64,000 bases of DNA from Erodium maritimum (taxonomy: Eukaryota > Streptophyta > Magnoliopsida > Geraniales > Geraniaceae). The notes below the pieces were generated by a model. It made no database searches, was not told the DNA's origin, and worked only from the letters and a program-made list of their open reading frames with translations. Shown here piece by piece: positions 9,510 to 20,992 of this stretch (position 1 is its first letter; every line of letters starts with the position of its first letter). Both the position numbers and the translations under genes were made by a program. The stretch is taken from the NCBI GenBank assembly GCA_963921825.1, contig OY997593.1, forward strand, positions 42,609,111-42,673,110, read 5' to 3'.

Positions 9510-12500
9510 ATGGAAGAACAAGGGGATGCAAACATGGCTCAGATTCTTGCTGCCATCCAAGACCTTGCAAATCGATTGACAAGAATGTTGGGTCTCGAGG
9601 TAGGGTTGGAGATGAACCAACTCGCAGCGGAAAATCAATAAAAACCAAGAGACGATTAAAACCATGAAACAACTAACAAAGAATGGATTCACAAGAGAAA
9701 AATTCAGCACTATCTCTTACCAAAACAAGAACACCGGTTAACGAATGATTGGCTTGAGTCTCCAAGACGCCTACGTATCCACATGGGAATCAAAGCCACG
9801 TAGTTCTTCTCTTTGAGGACTCAAGAACACAAAAATGGAGGAGGAAACTAGCCAAACCCGAAATAGCCATGGAAGAGGGAGAGAAAATGTGTTTCCTATT
9901 CTTGTCTTGTCTTTATTATGTTGAAAAAAGATGACTTAAACATAACAAAACCCATACTTGTCCAACTAAAGGCATGGGACAAGTATGGTGTCAAGTAAGG
10001 TGTAAATAGGACAAAGTATGACAAGACAAGATTGGGTTAGGTGGTGAATCACCAACACCTTAATCCTTGTCTTGCTTACTTAGTACTAATTAATCAAGAC
10101 TTGATTAATTAGTTCCATGGGCCTTGGTTGCATGGGCCTTTCATGGGCCTCTTGGAACATGGCCCGTGGCCATTTCCAACGAGGTCCCGTGATTCGCTCA
10201 TCGCCTCCATGCCTTCCATACCGGAAATGTCCAACATTATCCGACGCGATCAATCCCAAGACTCCAAGCCTTGTCTCGATCCGTAAAGTCCTATTCACTT
10301 ACGGGCACATGACCCAAAACCCAGTTTTGGTCATGTCCCGAGACAACTCCCTTTTGGCCATTCTCCATAAATGTGTCAATGAGTTTCATCCTCCGGTGTG
10401 ACCCTTAGGTTTATGCATGTCAATAGATCAACGTAAAATCCCATTTTACTTGATCCTATTTAAGTGGCAACTAACGAGACTTTAGTATTGCCTGACACTA
10501 CATAACGAATCGACCCTGTCGATTCTAACCTTTCCGTCGTCCCTGTCATTATCCTTTTATCTCCGATATCCTGATTGAGATAAGGCATAGAGCCGTCATC
10601 CTTATTATTCTCAATCACCGTTCCTTGATATGTGAGATGACTGAAGATATGATACCCAGTATCATGTGCATGGCCATGCTATTCTTTCAGTCACTCTCGA
10701 TCAAGCGGCCGAGAACCGATATCTTTCCCATACCTTAGTATGAGGGATAAATCCCTTAGCCGTCTTTCGTGTCACTCATGTAGCCCGTCCCCAAGCCAAT
10801 CCTGGCCGTTATGGAAGCCCTGTTACGGACAATGTTAGGCTCAGGTCAAACTCAGTTGTTGACTACATAGCGATCACAAAGACTCCTTGGTCTAAGGATA
10901 CATGACAAGCTACAACACTGAATATGTTCATGACTTAATCTATGGCACATATTCAGGGCGGGTCGTCCAATATCATGTCCCACATGATATCTATGATCAG
11001 ACTCCGGAATCCCATTCCAATGACTAACAGAACGTAAGCCATAAAGAGCCATCTTTCATACTAGTCGCTTCTAGTGAAGCTTTGTTGACTAGGGACCCAT
11101 CGAGTGTGATCTATCTCGATCTATGGTTCTATTCGCATGGTGGGCATAGATCAGAGCACACATCGATATATTACTCCAACACATAAGTAATATAAAGCCG
11201 CTTTAATTTTATTGCTAACGATGATATATACATTTGGACATTTAGGATTGAACTACGGGCACTAAGACTAAGAATTGAACAACCATCAGCACGTAGAAAT
11301 CCCATTCGAAATGTGAATGTTCCAAGAATGAATCAAAATAAAGATGAACCAGATTTTGAAGATGATGACCAACCAGATTTTTATCAAAACCCAAGGCCAA
11401 GGAGACAATACAATTATGATCGAGGCCGAGAAGAGGATGCTAGGCATGGAAACAAAGATGTCAAGCTCAATGCTCCAACTTTCGCAGGGAAGGTCAATCC
11501 AGAAGTTTATCTTGATTGGGAGAGACGTATGGAGTATATATTTAAATACTACAACTACTCGGAACAAATGAAAGTATCCCTAGCTGTTGCCCAACTTACT
11601 GAAGCTGCTTTTGCTTGATGGGACAGAGATGTGTCTGAGAGAAGGAGGCATAGGCACGGTCAGATTGCAACTTGGGAGGACATGAGATTCATCATGAGTA
11701 AGAGATATGTTCCAACCTATTATTACCGAAGCCTCTAACAAAAATTCTGAAAGCTCTCTCAAGGGAATAAATCAGTGGAGGAATATTTTGAAGAGTTCGA
11801 AAAATTGAGGAACATGTTAGAATCTGAAGATTCAGAGGAGTCTCTAATGGCTCAATTTCTAGATGGTCTTCATGATATAATTGCTAGAAAGGTGAAGAGA
11901 CAAACCTACCATGATTTGGAAGAATTGTTGCACCTTGCTACACAAGCTGAACAACATATTAAGAGGAAGACAACTTCTACTAATCGAAACAAGAATTCTT
12001 GGGAACCACCAAAAATGCTAGACAAGGGAAAGGCCGATGAGATGCTCCAGAAATTCAAAGGGATGCTAACAGAATCATCAAAAGGAACCAAACCAGCACA
12101 AGGTAAGGATTTAATTCAAAGAACTCGTGACATTACTTGTTTTAAATGTCAGGGAAAAGGACACTATGCACGAGAATGTCCAAACCAGCGAGTGATGATC
12201 CTCAAAGCTAATGGAGAATATGAGTCTCAAGATGAGGAAGAATACAGAGTAGACTCCGAAGAAGATATTATCGAATATGCAGAATCTGGAGAGCTACTAG
12301 TCATAAGGAGAGCTCTAAGCTCACTCTTTGATCCCGAGACTATTCAGCGAGAAAACATCTTTCACTCGCAATGCAACATAAATTCTAAGGTATGTAGCTT
12401 GATTATTGATGGAGGTTCATGTACTAACGAGAGCAGCAAGTATTTGGTTGATAAGCTAGGTCTCCAAAAGACAAAGCACCCTCGACCATACCGGCTGAAA

Positions 12501-12590
12501 TTGCTCAATGATGCCTCCGTAGCTCAAGATCTCCGAGCAAGTCACTATACCTTTCAACATAGGCAAATATGCAGATCAAGTTGTGTGTGA
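9510..12590 (+). pseudogene. Element A gag and protease region, interrupted
   Basis: The frame opens with MEEQGDANMAQ at 9510, is cut by a copia solo LTR (9586-11270) and resumes at about 11271. The capsid part has the 'YLDWERRMEYIF' block typical of plant Ty3 gag (about 11508-11545). Stops at about 11616 (a TGA where the family has tryptophan) and about 11739 break it; an open frame then runs 11775-12590. A CCHC zinc knuckle (CFKCQGKGHYAREC) lies at about 12140-12181 and a protease motif IIDGGSCTN at about 12402-12428. A frameshift near 12540 separates this from pol; the expected continuation is readable in another frame up to about 12711. Gag would package element RNA and the protease would process the polyprotein. 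The present copy cannot make either intact. Confidence 0.82.
9586..11270 (-). mobile_element. Copia solo LTR inside gag of element A
   Basis: A single LTR of the family seen complete at 26549-34980 and 41076-49536: it starts TGTTGGGTCTCGAGG and ends ...AAGACTA. The left flank AAGAA (9581-9585) is followed on the right by AGAA, but the last bases of the LTR (ACA) and one flank base are missing compared with other copies, a 4-bp loss at the junction. The solo form arises by recombination between the two LTRs of a full element (known process). The strand given follows the coding orientation of the complete copies. Confidence 0.88.
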
Positions 12591-15433
12591 TGTAGTTCCT
12601 ATGCAAGCTGGTCACCTTCTTCTAGGATGACCATGTCAGTTTGATAAAGAAACTATACACAATGGAAGGACCAACTACTACTCTTTCACTCACAACAACA
12701 AGAAGCACACTTTGGCTCCTCTTAGTCCACAAGAAGTGCATGAAATGCAGATATCTATTTCCAAAGAAGCTAAGTTAGTCAAAACCAACTTTTATATTAC
12801 ACCTTCTACTGTTTTGAAATCTCTTGATTCATCAAGTAAGGTGCTACTAATGATCTTTAAGGAAGGTTTGTTTTCAGGTCAAGAAGAGCATGAATTGTCT
12901 CCCGAGATGCTTGAACTACTAGAAAAATTCAAAGAGGTGTTTCCCGAGGAGATACCACCAGGTCTGCCACCAATAAGAGGAATTGAGCACCAAATTGATC
13001 TTTTTCCGGGCGTACCATTGCCAAACCGACCAGCTTATATAGTTAATCCCAAAGAGGCTCAAGAGTTAGAAAAGCAAGTTCAGGATCTCATGTCAAAAGG
13101 TTATATTCATGAAAGTCATAGCCCATGTGCAGTACCTGTTCTTCTAGTGCCTAAGAAAGATGGAACATGGAGGATGTGTGTTGATTGTCGAGCCATCAAC
13201 AATATCACTGTCAAGTATAGGCATCCAATTATGAGGCTTGATGATATGTTAGACGAGCTAAATAGAGCTACAATATTCTTTAAGATTGATTTGAGGAGTG
13301 GCTACCATCAAGTCAGAATGAAGGAAGGAGATGAATGGAAAACAACGTTTAAAACAAAGCAAGGTTTATATGAGTGGCTGGTCATGCCATTTGGACTCAC
13401 AAACGCTCCAAGTACATTCATGAGGCTCATTAATCATGTCTTAAGGGCATACATTAGTAAGTTTGTGGTAGTATATTTCGATGATATATTGGTTTATAGT
13501 TCTAACATTGCAGATTATTTGAACCACATCGAACATGTTCTAGAGACACTACAAGCTGAAAATCTCTATGCAAATCTTAAGAAATGCTCATTTTGCATTG
13601 ATCAAGTTGTGTTTTTAGGATTTATTGTAAGCTCGCAGGGATTGAAGGTTGATGAGGAGAAAATCAAAGCCATTCAAGATTGGCCTACACCAACAACCAT
13701 TGGACATGTTAGAAGCTTCCATGGATTGGCCAGCTTCTATAGAAGATTTGTGAAGGATTTTAGCACCATTGCTGCCCCTTTGACCGCTGTGATTAAAAAG
13801 AATGTGGAGTTTAAATGGGGTCAAGCACAAGACGAAGTATTCCAAAGGCTCAAAGATAGCCTTACACATGCACCTGTTCTGGTATTACCTAACTTTGATA
13901 ACACATTTGAAATTGAATGTGATGCTTCGGGTACAGGTATAGGCGCTTTCCTAACTCAAGGGGGAAAGCCAATAGCATACTTTAGTGAGAAACTCAATGG
14001 AGCTTCCCTTAATTACCCTACTTATGAAAAAGAACTCTATGTTTTGGTAAGATCTCTTGAAACTTGGCAACATTATCTATTATCCAAAGAGTTTACTATT
14101 CATACAGATCATGAGACCCTCAAGCACATAAGAGGACAGACCACTCTTAAGAAAAGACATGCGAAGTGGCTTGAGTTTATAGAGACTTTTCCATATGTGA
14201 TCAAGTACAAGAAAGGCCAGGAAAACGTCGTAGCTGATGCACTATCAAGGAGACATGCTCTAATTTGCACAATGGAGGCAAGGATAATGGGATTTGAGCA
14301 TATCAAGAGTTTATATGAAACTGATCCAGATTTCAAAGAACCTTTCAAGGAGACAAGCAAGGCTGCGTATGGATCATTTTTTCAACAAGATGGATTCTTA
14401 TTCAAGGATAAAAGGCTTTGCATACCACAAAGATCCATGAGAGATTTGCTGATCAGAGAAGCACATGGAGGAGCGCTTATGGGACATTTTGGTCGAGACA
14501 AAACTCTAAGTGTGCTTATGGATCATTTCTTTTGGCCGCACTTAAAAAGAGATGTGGAGAGGTTATGTGCTAAATGCATCACTTGCTTAAAGGAAAAATC
14601 CAGGTCACATCCTAATGGTTTATATATGCCTTTGCCTATTCCTAACCTACCATGGGTAGACATTTCTATGGACTTTGTTTTAGGTTTGCCAAAGATCAAC
14701 CACAAGGACTCCATTTTTGTGGTAGTTGACAGATTTTCCAAAATGGCTCATTTCATCCCATGCAACAAGACTAATGATGCTACTCAAATTGCTGATCTCT
14801 TTTTCAAAGAAGTAGTGCGTTTGCAGGGATTGCCGATGACAATTGTATTAGATCGTGATACCAAATTTCTAGCCCATTTTTGGAAAACTTTATGGAGAAA
14901 GTTGGGAACGAAGCTGCTCTTCTCAACTATGTGTCATCCACAAATAGATGGCCAAACTGAGGTAGTAAATCAGAGTCTTTCAACATTGTTGAGAGCCACG
15001 GTGGGTAAGAACTTGAAGCGTTGATTATCTTGTTTATCATTTATTGAGTTTGCTTACAATCATGCCAAACATTCTGCTGCTAAATTCTCTCCTTTTGAAA
15101 TTGTTTATGGCTTTAACCCTACTACTCCTTTAGATCTTGTATCTTTTCCTAAAGGTGTTATTTCTAGTGAAGGAGAAAGTAGAGCACATTTTATCAAGAA
15201 AATCCATCAAAAGGTCAAAGAAAATTTAGAGAAAAGGACCGAGAAATACAAGCAACAAGCTGATAAGCATCAAAAAGATATCAGTTTTGAACCTGGAGAC
15301 TTGGTATGGGTACACATGAGAAAGGAAAGGTTCCCAAATCAGAGAAAATCCTAGCTCTCACCAAGAGGAGATAGACCATTTCGAGTGTTAGAGAAAATCA
15401 ACAACAACGCTTACAAGCTTGAGCTTCCAGGTG
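12591..15433 (+). pseudogene. Element A pol: RT, RNase H and integrase (broken)
   Basis: The main open frame is 12712-15024. Reverse transcriptase occupies about 13010-13560, with '[12 protein letters not shown]' and the catalytic YFDD (about 13474-13485) intact. RNase H follows ('IECDASG', about 13909). The integrase has an HHCC zinc domain (about 14455-14590) and core aspartates in 'DISMDF' (about 14658) and 'VLDRDTKF' (about 14847). A TGA at about 15022 stands where tryptophan is expected, and a TAG near 15351 breaks the integrase C-terminal part; between them the frame is readable. The frame is then cut at 15433 by element C and resumes at 37114. The enzyme would copy and integrate the element; only a few point lesions and the large insertion disable it. 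Confidence 0.88.
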
Positions 15434-15562
15434 TGTAAAGACCGGAGCTTTTATTTCGTTAACTTATTATGGGAACGTCACTGGTTTGGAGAACGAGTTA
15501 TAATTTGGATCGAAGTCAAAACAAAAAGAAAAGAAAAGAAAATTAAAAAAAAGGAAAGAGGA

Positions 15563-15664
15563 ATGGGCTGGGTCAGTCCAGACCCAGGTCTTGGGCCGGA
15601 GCAGACCAAGCCCAACCTTCAGCGCCAGGCCCAACCCAGCTTGGTCGCCCTAACCCTAAACCCT
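15563..15664 (+). promoter_or_regulatory. Site II plus telo-box cluster in the LTR of C
   Basis: Within 100 bp there are TGGGCT (about 15564), TGGGCC (about 15592), AGCCCA (about 15609) and GGCCCA (about 15628), followed by a telo-box-like tract CCTAACCCTAAACCCT (about 15649-15664). The 3' LTR copy is at 25933-26034. In plant ribosomal-protein genes, TCP-bound site II elements act together with telo-boxes in dividing cells (established). That this drives the LTR is inference; no clear TATA box was seen. Confidence 0.5.
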
Positions 15665-16255
15665 CGTCGCTCGGTTGCTCATTTCTCACACGCATCCCAA
15701 CGCCCTTCTTCTTCCTCTCGCCTTTTGTCTCTCTCGTGAACCAGAGCCAAATCCTCGCCGCCCTCCCTTCATCTCCGACCTCCTCCACCTTCTTCTCTTT
15801 CTTCTGCTTCCACTTGTGACAAAACCCCACCACCAGAAACCCTCCATCCCTTCTTCTCCCTCGAATCGAAGCAAATCGCCGCCGCCCTTCCTCGCTCAAA
15901 CCTCGCCGTACCAGAAACAAGCAGAACCCGTAGCGGTGAGGCCTTTCCCTTACGGATTCACCTTCCCCACCACCCTTTTTCCTGAAAATCGCGAGCTTCT
16001 GAGCTCATTTTGGGTCGAGTGTGGTCGGAGAGCGTCGTTGGAGCTCTCGAGTTCCAGATCTGGAATTCTCGCGCCGACGAGCTCCTTTGGCTGTCAGATC
16101 TGGACGGGAGATCTCGGAACTCGCCCCAAACACCACTCCCATCATTACCCAAGCCTTGACGCCGTCGCCGCCGACAGGAGAAACCCCGACCTCGCCTCTA
16201 CCGCCGTCGCTGGAGCTGGGCCAGAACCCTAGCCGCCGTCGCCTCTGTTCACGTC

Positions 16256-16540
16256 TCAGGCCAGGGACGGGCCTGGGCCAGAACCGAGCTACGGACGGGC
16301 TCGGGCCAGATCTAGAGTTGGGCCTCGGGCCTGGGCCTCGGACCGGACTTGGGCCAGAACCAGGTTTGGGCTCCAGCTTGGGTTTGGGCCTCAGGCCTGG
16401 ACTTGAACTGGATCCTGGACTCGGGTCTGGATCCGGGTCTGGATCGGGCTTGGGTTGGATCGGGTCTGGACTTGGATCCGGGTCGGTTTCGGTTCTGGTT
16501 TCCGGATTCGGGCCGGGTTCGGGTCGCGCTCAGGTAGGCC
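16256..16540 (+). repeat. G-rich low-complexity tract in the LTR of C
   Basis: Short imperfect units of the form 'gggcctgg' and 'tctggatccggg' repeat through this stretch, giving open frames of alternating Gly, Leu and Pro in several frames. These frames are a by-product of composition. The homologous tract in the 3' LTR is at about 35085-35375. Many runs of three G could favour quadruplex structure in RNA or DNA. Confidence 0.6.
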
Positions 16541-17400
16541 GGGTCGGGCAGTTTTAAAATAATTGATTTAATCAATAATTGGGCTAAAATCAGGTAAATT
16601 CAGGGACTTATCGGTTAATTGAAAAGACGAATTTGACTATTTAGAGGACTCCTCTATCTGGACCGGGACTGATATTGAACCTTACCAGTTAAACCCAGAC
16701 TTGGACTTCACCCGAGAAGACCGGAGTTAGGCCAGGATGTCAGCAGCTAGGAGACGTAGCTGTGGTTCTTCTTCAGGTAGGGAAAAGCCGTAAACTCCAC
16801 TCCTAAATTAAGAATGTTAATAGTATGCCTATAGGATAATTAATAACCGGAAAAGGTCCTAGTTTGCATAGAGGATGTGATTCATTATAATAACCGCTTT
16901 TCAATTATTATAATAACCGGACGAGTCTTAGTATGCATATAGGATGTGATTCACTAGATTACTCGCTTTCAATATCTTGGGAAATTGTCATGCTGGTAGA
17001 ATGGCCATGTCGAGCCTTAGGGTTGCTTGTTGATTGTATTCACTGTTGTTTGTTCGCCTTAAGACCGATGAATGTTCCTTCTTAGGTTAAGATAAGAGTC
17101 GAACTAGAATAATTGAATTGTGATGATCGTGTTGTGAACGCTTGTTCCGTGTTTTGAATGATTGATTGATTGAATGAATGTTTGTGTGTAAATTGGTTGT
17201 GCCGTTGAATATGATCGGGTGAGTGCTAGACCGATGATACGTGACTGGTAAGTATATCGGTAAGTTGGTTAATAACATGAGCAGTTGTGTTGTGCTTGTC
17301 GGGGATTGCATGCCCTGGTTGTTTACTTGTCATGGGTGTTTTTGGAATAATATCTGATCGAGGGGGTATGCCGGTCCGATACAGTTATGTTATTGTTTCA

Positions 17401-17605
17401 CCCCGATGCTACGTGTTCCGGGAAGACCTAGGCCGAGGGACATTCTGGTATGGTATATTATTGTCTTATCTGATTCTATGTGTTCTTGAAAGACTCGTTT
17501 TACCCCGATGCTACGTGTTCTGGGAAGACCAAGGCCGAGCTATGTTCCGGCTTGGTACTTTATTGTCTCACTTCGATGCTACGTGTTCCGGAGAGACTTA
17601 CTTTA
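17401..17605 (+). repeat. Tandem repeat inside the LTR of C
   Basis: Two units of about 100 bp, each made of a longer half beginning 'ccccgatgctacgtgttc' and a shorter half with a variant of the same words. The 3' LTR has the same array at about 36217-36425. A related phrase recurs in the leaders of elements C and D. Confidence 0.65.
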
Positions 17606-18301
17606 CCCGGATGACATGTGGTCCTTTGGGAACATTTCCATAACTTCCGATGATCCGCGTTTCTGGGGAACGTTTCCGGAAGCTCCGATGATAGTGTTTC
17701 CTCTGGACCGAGGGGCAATCTGATATGATGTGCCAGTTAGTGGACGGATCAGAGTCATCGGATTTGACATTCAGTATTTCGGTATTTGGGTATTACTTTA
17801 ATCGATTCCTTGTTCAGTCGTCATCTCTTGTTGATTTCCTTAAGTATTACCTGCATTAAAGTATTACTATTTTTTATTGATATATTTTATGGTGCTTTTG
17901 GGTTAAGCACACTAATTACAAATTTCGAGTGACTTTACTAATCAGTTTTACTGTTAAAACAGGGGTTCCATTACTTTACTACTTTTTCCTACTGGAGCGT
18001 AAGCTCACCCCCTTCGTGTTTTCCCGCTGTTTTACAGGTTTTTGTGTTGAGTAGGTTGTAGGACGTCTTAGGGCCTGGGAGCTCACTAAGGGTCTAGAAG
18101 TTATCTTGTTAGAGACGTACCGTCGTTTGTTTAAAAATATGTCGTATTTGTGTATGTTGAACTTTGACTCTTCGCTTGGTCTTATTTATGAGATTTACTT
18201 GGAGCTTTACTTGATCAAATTTATCTTTTTTTATTGTTATTTATCCTTATTTTAGTGCACGTCTTGAGTCCGGGCAAAACCGGATTTGGGGCGTGACAAT
18301 T

Positions 18302-18314
18302 TGGTATCAGAGCC
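18302..18314 (+). promoter_or_regulatory. Primer binding site of element C
   Basis: TGGTATCAGAGCC, three bases after the 5' LTR: a perfect match to the usual initiator tRNA-Met primer site of plant LTR retrotransposons. Confidence 0.92.
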
Positions 18315-20992
18315 TGGTTTCAAATTTGAAATTGTTTTTCAAAACGTCGCTCCGTACGTCAATTAGGTGGCTAGAGTTAGGTGTTAGGTCGAAGTAGTTA
18401 TTTAAGTCTTATCTTCTTTATGTTACCCTTTCACTTTACCAAAATCGTAATCTTACTCTCTGTGCTGTTGTACCCTTGGTTGATATATGATACGATCGGT
18501 TGAGATGGAAGTTAGTTTAACGAGCGATGCTCGGCTGTTTATGATGTATTGGTTGAATAACTGTTAATAGGGTTGACCGCTTGGGTCGGCCATTGTTTGA
18601 TTGATGGATTTGAAATGTTGACTTGACCCGAGTTGTGTACTTCCGTTGTTGCGTGATGTGTACTTTTAATGTGATGATGTGTCTTTTACGTTGAACGTTG
18701 TGTGCAGTTGTTTATTAAATGTCCCGCTTAAGCGGATGGTAGATGAAATTTATGAACGGGTTATACCGAAATTTCTGCAAAACTGAAGTGTTTGTACTAT
18801 TACGGGTTGACTCAGGGGCGCTGTTGGGTCTCGAGGTAGGGTTGGAGATGAACCAACTCGCAGCGGAAAATCAATAAAAACCAAGAGACAATTAAAACCA
18901 TGAAACAACTAACAAAGAATGGATTAACAAGAGAAAAATTCAGCACTAGTTCTTACCAAAACAAGAACACCGGTTAACGAATGATTGGCTTGAGTCTCCA
19001 AGACGCCTACGTATCCACATGGGAATCAAAGCCACGTAGTTCTTCTCTTTGAGGACTCAAGAACACAAACATGGAGGTGGAAACTAGCCAAACCCGAAAT
19101 GACCATGGAAGAGGGAGAGAAAATGTGTTTCCTATTCTTGTCTTGTGTTTGTTATGTTGAAAAAAGATGACTTAAACATAACAAAACCCATACTTGTCCA
19201 ACTAAAGGCATGGGACAAGTATGGTGTCAAGTAAGGTGTAAATAGGACAAAGTATGGCAAGACAAGATTGGGTTAGGTGGTGAATCACCAACACCTTAAT
19301 CCTTGTCTTGCTTACTTAGTACTAATTAATCAAGACTTGATTAATTAGTTCAATGGGCCTTGGTTGCATGGGCCTTTCATGGGCCTCTTGGAACATGGCC
19401 CGTGGCCATTTCCAACGAGGTCCCGTGATTCGCTCATCGCCTCCATGCCTTCCATACCGGAAATGTCCAACATTATCCGACGCGATCAATCCCAAGACTC
19501 CAAGCCTTGTTTCGATCTGTGAAGTCCTATTCACTTACGGGCACATGACCCAAAACCCAGTTTTGGTCATGTCCCGAGACAACTCCCTTTTGGCCATTCT
19601 CCATAAATGTGTCAATGAGTTTCATCCTCCGGTGTGACCCTTAGGTTTATGCATGTCAATAGATCAACGTAAAATCCCATTTTACTTGATCCTATTTAAG
19701 TGGCAACTAACGAGACTTTAGTATTGCCTGACACTACATAACGAATCGACCCTGTCGATTCTAACCTTTCCGTCGTCCCTGTCATTATCCTTTTATCTCC
19801 GATATCCTGATTGAGATAAGGCATAGAGCCGTCATCCTTATTATTCTCAATCACCGTTCCTTGATATGTGAGATGACTGAAGATATGATACCGAGTATCA
19901 TGTGCATGGCCATGCTATTCTTCCAGTCACTCTCGATCAAGTGGCCGAGAACCGATATCTTTCCCATACCTTAGTATGAGGGATAAATCCCTTAGCCGTC
20001 TTTCGTGTCACTCATGTAGCCCGTCCCCAAGCCAATCCTGGCCGTTATGGAAGCCCTGTTACGGACAACGTTAGGCTCAGGTCAAACTCAGTTGTTGACT
20101 ACATAACGATCACAAAGACTCCTTGGTCTAAGGATACATGACAAGCTACAACACTGAATATGTTCATGACTTAATCTATGGCACATATTCAGGGCGGGTC
20201 GTCCAATATCATGTCCCACATGATATCTATGATCAGACTCCGGAATCCCATTCCAATGACTAACAGAACGTAAGCCATAAAGAGCCATCTTTCATACTAG
20301 TCACTTCTAGTGAAGCTTTGTTGACTAGGGACCCATCGAGTGTGATCTATCTCGATCTATGGTTCTATTCGCATGGTGGGCATAGATCAGAGCACACATC
20401 GATATATTACTCCAACACATAAGTAATATAAAGCCGCTTTAATTTTATTGCTAACGATGATATATACATTTGGACATTTAGGATTGAACTACGGGCACGA
20501 AGACTAACAGGCGCCACTGTAGTCGAACGTGATAGGGGATGTCAAGTGGTTACAATGAGGTTCGGGGACGCCTGAATCGATTTGTAACGACGCGAGATCG
20601 ACATGAATGTTGTTATAGAAAGAGAAAAGCGATGAAAACCTAGGAATTGGAGTAATGCTAAGATTGTGAAATTGTTGTGTTTCTACCCCATGCTATGGGA
20701 AGAAACTCGACCGAGGTGTATACCGGTCTGGTATGTTGTTGTGTGACTTGTTTGAAACTGTGCCTCCTTTGGGAGATGTTTGAATTGTGTGAATTAATTT
20801 TGTGAGACACACAAGTGTGCGGAATTTCTCTGCTTATATGAAGTATTATTTATGACTATCCTAAGACTAAGTTTACTGTTGGTCCGAGTGGGACACTTGT
20901 GAAACGCGTGTGAACGTTTTTACTTTAAGCGAGCTGTTATTCGAAATCTAAGGAACTGAACATGTGTGTTATCCATGCAGAGGATATACAAC
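18315..20992 (+). other. Long untranslated leader of element C
   Basis: About 1 kb of non-coding leader (18315-18821 and 20515-20992) between primer site and gag, split by a copia solo LTR. It is similar to the leader of element D: both contain 'gactcaggggcgccactgta', here divided by the insertion. Near 20684 it holds one copy of a 'ccatgctatgggaagaaactcgac'-like phrase related to the LTR repeat. No open frame of note. Confidence 0.6.
18822..20509 (-). mobile_element. Copia solo LTR in the leader of element C
   Basis: 1,688 bp, TGTTGGGTCTCGAGG to AAGACTAACA, flanked by a perfect 5-bp duplication GGCGC (18817-18821, 20510-20514). The undisturbed site is visible in element D at about 58592-58610. 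It is the same length as the LTRs of copia copy 2 and lies in the same orientation as every other copy in the window. There is no internal region, so it is a recombination remnant. Confidence 0.94.

Larger units (their letters stand above)
15434..18298 (+). repeat. 5' LTR of element C
   Basis: 2,865 bp, TGTAAAGACC to GGGGCGTGACA, directly after the AGGTG duplication and followed by a primer site. Landmarks in order: site II/telo-box cluster (15563-15664), CT-rich leader-like stretch (about 15660-15930), G-rich low-complexity tract (16256-16540), and an internal tandem repeat (17401-17605). It holds the uninterrupted form (CTTGACG at about 16155) of the site where copia copy 1 entered the 3' LTR. 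Against the 3' LTR I count about 5-8% differences in sampled stretches. Confidence 0.9.

Noticed and set aside
10117-10401. A 94-codon open frame, and a 66-codon frame on the other strand, present almost unchanged in several LTR copies (for example 19353-19637, 41607-41891, 48380-48664)
   Set aside because: They recur only because the copia LTR itself recurs. The frame is shortened in copy 1 by the 15-bp subfamily deletion, and there is no domain. Conservation reflects recent LTR copying, not coding selection.
16021-16557. Gly/Leu/Pro-rich 178-codon frame
   Set aside because: Product of the G-rich low-complexity LTR tract; similar frames appear on both strands and differ between the two LTRs of C.
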